Source: Thermothielavioides terrestris NRRL 8126
Taxonomy: Eukaryota > Ascomycota > Sordariomycetes > Sordariales > Chaetomiaceae
Assembly (NCBI RefSeq): GCF_000226115.1
Contig: NC_016460.1
Coordinates: 3,534,001-3,598,000, forward strand
DNA length: 64,000 nt
Reading direction: 5' to 3'
This document shows positions 56,441-64,000 of the stretch, piece by piece. The notes beneath the pieces were generated by a model. The model was not told where the DNA came from. It saw only the letters and a list, made by a program, of their open reading frames with translations, and made no database searches. A program made the position numbers and the translations under genes. Every line of letters starts with the position of its first letter. Position 1 is the stretch's first letter.

Positions 56441-57610
56441 TCAGCCGTCCTTCTCGAACGCATCATTCAGATACCCGACGAAGCTCTCGCGCAGTCGTCG
56501 GGCGGCCAACATGCCTACCGCCTCCAGCCCGATCCCGCCGCGGTTCATCGCCACGAATGCCCTCCGATACCTCTGCAGCTGCGGCAGCCCGACCTTCTTC
56601 CCGGGCAGCTCGACGACCAGGTCCGGCCCGGCCGCCCCCCCGTCGGACGCGCCATTCACCCTCGGCAAGCTCACCACGCCGCCGCCCTCGTCGGGCTGCC
56701 TCTCGAGGATCTTCTTGACGATGTCCTGCGTCTCGCGCTCGAGCACGTACAGGTAGTCGCCGCCGGGGTCCTTGTCGCGCTGCACGGTCGACTGGTTGGG
56801 CTTGACGGGCTTGCGGCCCTCGCCGGCGATGGCGTCCCAGATCTTGTCGAACACGGCGCGCGTCTGCGCCTCGTCGTCCTCCCACACCAGCGTGAACAGC
56901 GGCGAGTCCCACCGGGCCATGGGGTTGGGCTCCTCGTAGCGGAACGCCAGGTTCTCCCAGTTGGAGGGCTCGTAGGGTTCCTCGTCGTCATCGTCGTCGC
57001 GGTCGTCATCATTGTCTCGCCCCTCCTCCTTTCCTTCAGGCCGCGCCGCGCCCTCCCCATCCCCATTTTCCCTCTCCCTGGCCTTCCTCCGCCTCCGCTC
57101 CCGCCTCTCCAGCCGGCTCTCGTTCACGGCCCTCGCCCTGTCGACGGGGCAGCCGACCTGCAGCACGCAGCTGGGCGTGCGCGCGTTCTTGGCCTCGCAG
57201 AAGAGCTGGTACCGCCAGCCCTTGATGTAGTTGAGGCCGTCGAGCAGGACGATGTCGCGCGGCGAGAGGGCGCGCTTGACGGCGGCGTACAGCGCCGCGC
57301 GCGCGTCCTTCTCCGCCGCGTTGGCCGACCGCACGTGCGCCGGCAGCTGCGCGGGCGACAGGTCGTACACGCTGCGCGGGATGGACAGCGTCGCGTCCGA
57401 GATGAGGTGCAGCCGGTAGGCCGGTGTGCTCGGGGACTTGGAGGCGGAGGCGATGCGCGAGGAGAGGTAGGCGTGCAGCTGCTTCGCGCGGGTCGTCTTG
57501 CCCGAGGTCGGGAGACCCGTTATGATTATGAGCTACGAGGGCGGTCAAACCCGGCGTTAGTAGTCTGGGTTGGGGAGTTTCGGTTGAGATGGAAGACTCC
57601 CTACCGGCAT
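56441..57610 (-). CDS. KTI12: Elongator-associated protein Kti12
   Basis: P-loop protein that regulates the Elongator complex, needed for wobble-uridine modification of tRNAs. Exons 57610-57605 (only Met-Pro) and 57532-56441 give 365 aa. The Walker A motif GLPTSGKT is at residues 8-15 (MPLIIITGLPTSGKTTRA). Downstream are IVLLDGLNYIKGWRYQLFCEAK, VGCPVDRARAVNESR, NWENLAFRYEEPNPMARWDSPLF and TQDIVKKI. The acidic insert EEGRDNDDDRDDDDDEE lies mid-protein. The start requires a 6-nt first coding exon, supported by the perfect family N-terminus it creates and by GTAGGG/CTCGTAG splice ends. The large antisense open frame opposite this gene is a shadow. Confidence 0.92.
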
Positions 57611-58535
57611 GGTGACAGCGTGCACCAAATAGTCCCGTTTGAGGGGGGGCTAGTCTTGCCGTTGCAGTGCAGCGAGGGGTGAAGTGGTCTGGTGAGAGGG
57701 AAGGTGGGGGGTTGTTGACGATGGAGGGGCAGTTTTGTGGTTCAGAGCTTTGTTACGGAGCACGAAGCACTGGGGAGCTTGATGCCCAGGGTTAGCTGCG
57801 TGATCTATGCACACATTCTCAACCCCGCCCCTTCCCCGAAAACTTCTGCTTCAGAAATCATCCTCAGTCACAAGTAAGGTATGGGAATCCCCCATAATGC
57901 TCTGTCTCGTAAGGCCAACGATTGACCGGCTAGGAAGCATGCTCAGCTGTCTTCAACGCAATCGCAATGGGTTAGGGTTAGGGTTCATAAGGGGTGTTTC
58001 TCGGACAGATATCCAGTCACAGCACTCTGCCGCTGCGGACATCATTGGCTACACTAGTTGACGACAGGACCGACGGTTGACTGGCTTCCCTGCGAGCCAC
58101 ATCCCGGGGAGCGGCGAGGGCTGGCTTCTTCAAGGTTGGGCTGCCGCTCGTAGGGCTGACGCGATGCGGCGCAAAGAGAGCTTCTGTGTAGTTAGCGGAC
58201 GGAAGGCGTTCCGTGGGGAATGGTGTTCAGAATCAGTTCTGCCATCCCACGCTTCCGTGCTCAGTCAAGTGGCTTGCTGGCAAAGCTTTCAGCAAGACGC
58301 TGCGGAGTTACCTAAAAGATAGAGCGGCCTGCCGTATTTCTAACCTCTCAGGCCAGCCGCTAAGAGTGAGGTTTCATGATGTTCATCGATTCGCGACCCG
58401 GAACCCAAACCCTGAGTGCCCGGGTGTAAAATACCGTGTTGCGCACCGTGCCTTCTCCGAAGAATCCCTCTTGTTGCATGGGTCCGCCGAGCATGGGGCC
58501 GGCCCACTCCATCCCGAAGATCCGGCGTTGACATC
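57611..58535. promoter_or_regulatory. Divergent promoter region of KTI12 and ISA2, with telomere-like repeat
   Basis: About 0.9 kb. GGGTTAGGGTTAGGGTT occurs at 57969-57985, about 360 bp upstream of the KTI12 start. No gene supported. Confidence 0.5.
57969..57985. repeat. Interstitial telomere-type repeat (TTAGGG)n
   Basis: Just under three units of the fungal telomere repeat, internal to the window and between two divergent genes. Confidence 0.85.
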
Positions 58536-59495
58536 ATGCCGAATTTTAAACTCAGCAAAAGCCGCTTCCAGTCGACCGTCCAAACGCATACGCGCTCAGT
58601 GCTCCTCATGGCGCCACTACGCTGCATCAACGCGCCTGCAACGGCCAGCCTGTTCGTCCAGCTCAGCATGCGTCGCCAGGCCATCTCGAGCGGCCTATCC
58701 ATCTTCGACATCCTCCTGCCTTCGCCCACCCACGCGGCGGCCGCGGCAACTGCAGTTCGCGCGCATCGCGCATTTTCCGTCGCGAGAGCGCGCAGCCGAC
58801 GAGATGTCCCATTGCAATCCAATGGTGGAGCATGGAAAGGCTCGACATCACGCGCCACACTGGCGGAGCCCCGCGTAACGCCGCTCGGTCCCGGCTTCCG
58901 CCCGTTCAGCACCTCCTCCCCAAGGAGCGCGACGCACGCCATCTATAACCGGCAAGTAGACGACGACGGTAATGAGATGACGTTGGAGATCACTCCGCGC
59001 GCAGCAAATGTACATCCACCTTCCGGCCCCGTTTTCTCTGCTCCCTCCCTGCCCCCCATCTGCCCACCAAGCGACTAACCCCGACTCCTGCAGAGGCTCT
59101 CCGAAATAATGGCCAAAGACTCGAACCCGCACCTGGCCCTCCGGATCGAAGTCGAGAGCGGCGGCTGCCACGGCTTTCAGTACCTCATGAAACTCGTGAC
59201 ATTGCCACCGTCACTTCCCGTCAGCGATTCGTCGGCCCCTGCTGCCGAGGAAGACTCGGAGTCGGCCGTCATCCGCGAGGACGACACGATATTCGCTTTC
59301 ACACCCGAGGGGAGTACTTCTCCAGGAGACCTGACGGCTCCCAAGATCATCCTTGATCTGCCTTCGCTTGAAATACTGAAGGGGAGTAAGGTCGACTTCA
59401 CGATGGAACTCATTGGGTCACAGTTCAAGATTGTGGACAACCCGCTGGCGACGAGCAGTTGTGGCTGTGGTACAAGCTTTGATATCAAGATATGA
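58536..59495 (+). CDS. ISA2: Mitochondrial iron-sulfur assembly protein Isa2
   Basis: A-type Fe-S carrier needed for mitochondrial [4Fe-4S] maturation. Exons 58536-59009 and 59094-59495 give 291 aa. The N-terminal ~130 residues are basic, Ser/Ala-rich and poor in acid, fitting a mitochondrial presequence plus linker; HRAFSVARA and RPFSTSSPRSA contain presequence-cleavage-like sites. The HesB/IscA domain follows: MTLEITPRAAN-RLSEIM, LRIEVESGGCHGFQY (C183), VDFTMELIGSQFKIVDNP and SSCGCGTSF (C281, C283). All three Fe-binding cysteines are present. A Ser/Pro/Glu insertion (about 40 residues) after the first cysteine makes this longer than bacterial IscA. An in-frame ATG at 58608 (MAPLRCINA) is an equally reasonable start. 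Confidence 0.9.
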
Positions 59496-59823
59496 CCCCA
59501 CAACTTGGCGAGGAAAAATATCAGAACTCAGGATAGAGCGATTTGTACAGAACTGCAGGCGTCGATACCCAGAGATAAACGGTCACTGGCAGGTCAGACA
59601 CGGGAGAGACTGGCAACCTTGAAGAATTGGGCCGTACCCTGGCCGAGAGAGAGCAGGCTACATCACAAGTACCCAGCGTGAATCGGATGCTGTGTGCAAG
59701 AACGACATCATGTTCAATTCATTCCCCGTGAGCCAATCCGACTTTCCCGATAAACGCCGAGCACCCAATGCCACTGCCCATGACCGAGAGACAGGAAGCC
59801 GCAAAACCATCAAGGCAACCGCT
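59496..59823. other. Intergenic, convergent 3' regions of ISA2 and RPL7
   Basis: Short convergent spacer; nothing recognisable. Confidence 0.5.
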
Positions 59824-61368
59824 TTAGTTCATCTGGCGGATCAGAGCGTTGATGTGCTCCTCCCGGTTACCCAGGTCACCACCCTCAATGAAGTGCTTGA
59901 ACTTGCGGGGACGGAAGCCACCGGTGGGGTTGCTGAGCTTGAAGGGCCAGAGGAAGTTGGCGGCCTGCTTGAAGTTGGGGCCAACCGTATAGATCTCGTG
60001 GATGAGATCCTCCATGCAAATGATGCCGTATTTGCCGAGGTTCTCCTCGATGATGGCGTTATCGGTCAAGGCGATGCGCTGGCCGTTGACCTTGCCGTAG
60101 CCGCGCTTGTACACCAGCTCCTTGACGCTCTTGAGGTTGGGATAACCGTAGGTAACCCACGGCTCGACAACCTTGATCATCTCGGAGGTGGCCTTGGTAA
60201 CGCGGACGAAGACACCGTTGTTGATCTGCAGCAGGCGGAGGAGCTGAAGGATCTTGCGCGGCTTGGGAGGGATCTTGTTGATACTGTGGTGTTGTCAGTG
60301 GTTAATCCGGCAAGCTATGGGCAACAGCCTGACTTACCCCTTGATGCGGATGACGAAGATCAGCTTCGCCTCAGCAGGAATGTAGAAAGAGCCATTCTGC
60401 TTGGCGAGGCGAGCAAGGCGGATCTTCTCCCGCTCGGCGTCACGGTACTCCTTGACGTACTTCTCAGCACGCTTGAAGATGACGCCACGCTTCTCCTTGT
60501 TGGCCTGGAGAGTCACGTCAGCATACTTGTGCCCTTGATTCGGTCCATCAAGCGCAGAGTGGCCCAGCAAATTCGATCAGACCCGAAAGATGGTACAAGT
60601 TTAGCAACAGCATTGACATGGGTCTAGTCGCTAGGTGTGTTGTGCATCATGTCATTCATGGGAGGGCCGGGATGGAATGTGGAAAAGCACACCTTCTTCC
60701 GCTTCTCCTGCTCGGCAGCACGCTCAGCGCGAGCCTTCTCCTGCGACTTGCGCTTCTTCAGGAGAGTCTCGGGAACGAGAACATCGTTCTGTGTCGGGAC
60801 GGACCTAAGCATTTCAGATTAGTACGTAGTCCGACATACTGCATGCAGTATGTGGTAGAGCGCCGGTGGAGAACTGCTGCTCAAGTGCGACATTCTCTCG
60901 TGGCTGACTCGATTGCCGAACGTTGATCGACGGGGAAGCTCTGCGTCAAGAGCGCCGTTGCAGGCAGCCCAAGACCCAGGGCAGATGCCCATCTTTGCAA
61001 CACCTTGGACAAAGCCCAAGAGGTCTGCTCGCGTTGGGAGCCGCGCGCGCTTCTGGTCAGGACGCAGGAAGCTGTCATCGGCTACGCCCCAAGCGGCAAT
61101 GAATTTAAGGGAGAAAGCAGAGCCTTCAACCCCAACACCCCGCGAAACATCTCTCAGTCTGCAAGCCGGATCGGGTTCCAGGCCTAGAGAACAGAGGGAG
61201 AATCGCCGGAGGGATCGAGCTGGAGCGATGCCGGGTTCGAACCCGAAGCCCGGCAAAGCATCCAGTGAGAGGACCACGCCAATCTGCAGAGTCTCGTCAT
61301 GCGACACGCGACGATACCATTCATGAGTTTATGAAAACGATCTGGGGTGAGGCATACGTAGAAGCCAT
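59824..61368 (-). CDS. RPL7: 60S ribosomal protein uL30 (L7)
   Basis: Large-subunit ribosomal protein. Exons 61368-61358, 60804-60693, 60504-60338 and 60283-59824 give 249 aa, the family size. Seen in order: [21 protein letters not shown], basic helix [97 protein letters not shown] and the C-terminal [20 protein letters not shown]. The first coding exon is 11 nt, followed by a 553-bp intron, long for this genome. Both 5' introns are candidate snoRNA hosts, as in yeast RPL7 genes, but I found no convincing C/D boxes. It is head-to-head with RPS14. Confidence 0.96.
60834..60853. repeat. 20-bp perfect palindrome in RPL7 intron 1
   Basis: ACATACTGCATGCAGTATGT is fully self-complementary and lies about 30 bp inside the 3' end of the intron. 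Confidence 0.9.
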
Positions 61369-61682
61369 CTTGAGGAGTTGGTCGACCGCTCGCTGTTGCT
61401 GAGGCTCTCGCTGCTTGTCGGTTCGCACGAGGTTTCGAGCAGAAATTCGCTGGTGGGCGAAACAGAAAAAAAGGGCGAAATTGAGTGGGGCCAAGTTACG
61501 GCTGTCCTCGCTTAGGGCTTCGAGCCAGAAAGATGTGCCCCGCTTTCTGCAGCCCCTCACCGCCAGAATTGATAGGGCATTCTTCACCGCACTCACCAAA
61601 TTTCCAAAAGTAACCGACGACCGGACCATTTCGCAGGAGCAACCAACAGCAAAAGCCCCTCGAACAACGGATCACAGTCAAG
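61369..61682. promoter_or_regulatory. Shared bidirectional promoter of RPL7 and RPS14
   Basis: Only 314 bp separate the two divergent ribosomal-protein start codons, so control elements are probably shared. An A-rich stretch (GAAACAGAAAAAAAGGGCG) lies near 61458-61476. No further motif can be named. Confidence 0.6.
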
Positions 61683-62444
61683 ATGCCCCCGAAGAAGGCC
61701 GCTCGTCCTGCGCAGGAGAACATCTCCCTGGGCCCCCAGGTCCGGGAGGGTGAGCTCGTGTTTGGCGGTGGGTGACTTTCCCGCGCCGAGTATCGTCGAC
61801 AGCTGCGCTGACGCCGTTTCTTTTAGTTGCCCGCATCTTCGCCAGCTTCGTGAGCAGTTTCCTCCGGCAGAGGTTGATCTAAGCCAATTGCTAACGATTC
61901 CAAAAGAACGACACCTTCGTTCACGTCACCGATCTCAGGTTCGTAAGCCACTGAAGACCGGCTACTGGACACGGAGGAAGAGGAGGAGCCATGCGCGACT
62001 CTGCGCTCGGACACAAGAGAGGATGCATGGTTCGCAGGCTAACACTCTGGGTGATTCCAGCGGCCGTGAAACCATCTGCCGTGTTACTGGTGGTATGAAG
62101 GTCAAGGCCGACCGCGACGAGTCTTCCCCCTACGCCGCCATGTTGGCTGCTCAGGACGTCGCGGCCCGCTGCAAGGAGCTCGGAATTACTGCCCTCCACA
62201 TCAAGATCCGTGCCACTGGTGGTATGTTTGGCACTGCTGGTCCTGCTCTTTCGCTTGGAGCGCGCTTTTTTCTGACACTTGTGCCTTCGCAGGTAACGGC
62301 ACCAAGACCCCTGGTCCTGGCGCCCAGTCCGCCCTCCGCGCTCTCGCCCGGTCTGGCATGAAGATTGGCCGCATTGAGGACGTTACCCCGACCCCGTCTG
62401 ACTCGACTCGCCGCAAGGGCGGTCGCCGTGGTCGCCGTCTCTAA
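61683..62444 (+). CDS. RPS14: 40S ribosomal protein uS11 (S14)
   Basis: Small-subunit protein near the mRNA exit and 18S 3' end. Five exons (61683-61767, 61827-61849, 61907-61938, 62061-62221, 62293-62444) give 150 aa, exactly the family size. Exons 2 and 3 are only 23 and 32 nt (VARIFASF and [11 protein letters not shown]), yet both are required to build the conserved [24 protein letters not shown] run. Then come [49 protein letters not shown] and the C-terminal basic [16 protein letters not shown]. All donors and acceptors are consensus-like. Confidence 0.96.
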
Positions 62445-63326
62445 ATATCTTGGGGCTGGTCGTGGCGTTCTGGGGAGGATTCGGTTCTCGCTTGGGTTCT
62501 TGCTGTGGCGTTGACAACTACGAGGGGAACGGCTTGAGATTGCCTGGTCTCCATATCCTGGCGCTTGTCACATGTTGCTTAATGGCACACCTGCAGCAGA
62601 TGAGATAGAGAATCAAACGGAGCTACAAAGGTAGCCCGGAACAACGCTGCCTTGCGTCTAGGTCATCCGCGACTCCGAGTCATCGGTTCATCGGTTCTTT
62701 TTTGAAACAAACATCACCCTGACTCCTGGATTTCTGTCATGTCAGTATGTCCTGGTCGCGAGAAACATAGGCGCAAACGCTGAATTGCACGCATCCCGCC
62801 AACTGATGAGCAAGTCAAATCACCATATTCACGGCCCGACCTTTACCCCGGCTGTCTTTGGCACAAGTACCCGGCCTTCCTCGCATAGTCAAAATGTCGG
62901 GGGGGGGGGAGAGTTGGGGGGGGGGTGGGGGGGGAGGGGGGGGGGAGAGAACGAGCACTTGCAGCCCACCAGTTGTTAGAGGATAGGTAGCCAAGTGCTC
63001 GAGGACGGCTACAGTGAGGAACCAAATGGACTTTTGCTGCGGCCAGTGGCTGTTCGATACGCTCAAGTTGGCAAGTCACCATCTCGCCGTACCTTGTCAG
63101 CTGTATCTCCCCATGTGTTCGGAGCCCCACACAGAGCAGCCCACCAGACGAATGGGGACCCCAAACGAAAAGAAAAGGGAAGGGAAAATGAAATGTCATT
63201 CTTCTCTGCCTTTCCTGGTCTACTGTGGCGCAAAGCATCAGCACAACGAGGACCAATTTTGGGACGTAACATGCCCAGCCCCAATGCCAAATCAAACGAG
63301 AGTCATGTAACCCCATCGCCCCAAGC
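62445..63326. other. Intergenic, convergent 3' regions of RPS14 and eIF3c; long G tract
   Basis: No gene supported. It contains a 47-nt stretch made almost entirely of G at 62899-62945, interrupted only by isolated A and T. Confidence 0.55.
62899..62945. repeat. G-rich tract with G-quadruplex potential
   Basis: Several runs of eight or more G separated by AGAGTT, T and A. It satisfies any G3+N1-7 quadruplex rule on the + strand. Confidence 0.9.
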
Positions 63327-64000
63327 CTAAGCACGAACCGCAGCACCCAGAGCACCACCCGTGAACTGCGTGCCACCGGCCTGCCGCTGAGTGTTACCGC
63401 CAGTCCTTGCGCCGCCCCTGCCAGTCCGTTGGCCAGCGCCCCTCTGACCGCCCTGCCTTCCATCCTTCCTGCTGAAAGCGTTTGCTGACCCTTGCGTCTT
63501 AACCTCGAGAGTGCGCTCGTTTGTCTCGATGAGCGCGCTGGCCTTGTCCGAGAGGGCCAGCGCCAAACTCTGGAGACGGCTGAGCTCCACACCCTTGCGG
63601 AAGATGACAGTCTCGGTGACCTGATCAAGAGCGGCGGCGAGCTCCTCGTGGTTGATCATTTTGCTAACCACGGCAGCCACCTTGGCTGGGTCGAGCTCGA
63701 ACATGCTGCTCAAAGTCTCGATGGCCAAGGTGTCATAGAAAGGAGCATACGTGAAAAGGTATGTCCGAAGACCCTCCTCCTGGATCTGCTTGGCGAGCAT
63801 CGCCTTGATCTCGTCCGCACTCGGCATGAGATCCCAAATCTTGATGCTGTGGATGAACTGAATAGCCTTCTTCCATTCACCAGCCGCAAGAGCCTTGGAT
63901 GCCTGCATGACGTGGTCTCGAGTGTTCTCCGGCGGGCCCGTGAAGATTTGCCGCTCGTGATACTCAAGCATGCGACGGTACGTCTTGCTGATGACGCGCT
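63327..64000 (-). CDS. NIP1: eIF3 subunit C (Nip1), C-terminal part
   Basis: C-terminus of the eIF3c core subunit of translation initiation factor 3; the gene runs off the right edge of the window, so the 5' end is missing. The visible ~224 codons are uninterrupted and carry the PCI-domain part: [101 protein letters not shown]. Then comes the [13 protein letters not shown] block and an Arg/Gly/Gln-rich tail ending [10 protein letters not shown]. The family match is unambiguous and the stop at 63327 gives the usual basic C-terminus. Confidence 0.95.
   Translation of the reverse strand, partial: RVISKTYRRMLEYHERQIFTGPPENTRDHVMQASKALAAGEWKKAIQFIHSIKIWDLMPSADEIKAMLAKQIQEEGLRTYLFTYAPFYDTLAIETLSSMFELDPAKVAAVVSKMINHEELAAALDQVTETVIFRKGVELSRLQSLALALSDKASALIETNERTLEVKTQGSANAFSRKDGRQGGQRGAGQRTGRGGARTGGNTQRQAGGTQFTGGALGAAVRA

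Noticed and set aside
56225..57682. 485-codon plus-strand open frame opposite KTI12
   Set aside because: Shadow of KTI12, whose P-loop and family motifs are unmistakable on the other strand.
60505..60692. C/D-box snoRNA in RPL7 intron 2
   Set aside because: An ATGATGC and a CTGA are present on the coding strand, but the C box is imperfect and there is no terminal stem.
61228..61252. GGGTTCGAACCC resembling a tRNA B box in RPL7 intron 1
   Set aside because: It is simply self-complementary, lacks an A box at the right distance on either strand, and its arms do not form a T stem.

Overview
This window is nuclear DNA from a filamentous ascomycete. Small introns (mostly 50-200 bp) with GT(A/G)AGT-type donors and CT(A/G)AC-like branch points, GC-rich third codon positions, an RCO-1/TUP1 co-repressor of the Neurospora type and a DUF2015 gene point to the Sordariomycetes. 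Sordariales, perhaps Chaetomiaceae, is my best guess; this is inference from protein flavour only. There are no bacterial operons, IS elements or CRISPR arrays. I support 24 protein-coding genes; 23 are complete and one is cut by the right edge. For each complete spliced model the summed exon length is a whole number of codons.

Layout. 0-25 kb is conserved housekeeping: TRAPP subunit Trs33 (+), a malate dehydrogenase without mitochondrial leader (-), ribosomal protein eL28 (-), a DUF2015 membrane protein (+), the co-repressor RCO-1/TUP1 (+) behind a 4.5-kb gene-free upstream region, RNase MRP subunit RMP1 (-), an Anr2/LCHN DENN-family protein (-), a lysophosphatidic acid acyltransferase (+) and the bifunctional purine enzyme GARS-AIRS (-). 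25-49 kb is looser and more accessory: a 4.3-kb gene-free tract, a Ser/Thr-rich GPI-type wall protein with five 18-residue repeats (+), an unusual HTD-type protein kinase (-), a small secreted cysteine-rich protein (+), S-formylglutathione hydrolase (+), the DENN protein AFI1 (-), a 3-kb tract ending in a 162-bp tandem repeat with transition-biased divergence, a DUF7587 protein (+), a secreted or GPI-anchored orphan (+) lying between two copies of a ~70-bp direct repeat, and a myosin regulatory light chain (+). 49-64 kb is housekeeping again: a TPR-J-domain co-chaperone (+), SEC63 (+), KTI12 (-), ISA2 (+), head-to-head ribosomal genes RPL7 (-) and RPS14 (+), and the C-terminus of eIF3c (-).

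Themes. Several genes serve ER/Golgi traffic and polarity (TRS33, SEC63, AFI1, ANR2-like, SLC1) or translation (eL28, uL30, uS11, eIF3c, KTI12), but they are not a cluster in the metabolic sense. The most intriguing signals are: (i) a 110-codon, GC3-biased open frame directly after the TGA of the TPR-J gene, encoding an acidic linker plus a transmembrane helix, which suggests stop readthrough or alternative splicing to a membrane-anchored isoform; (ii) the DUF7587 gene next to decayed, palindromic tandem repeats; (iii) the direct-repeat-flanked segment around the secreted orphan. Exon boundaries were placed by eye from splice consensus and protein-family continuity.
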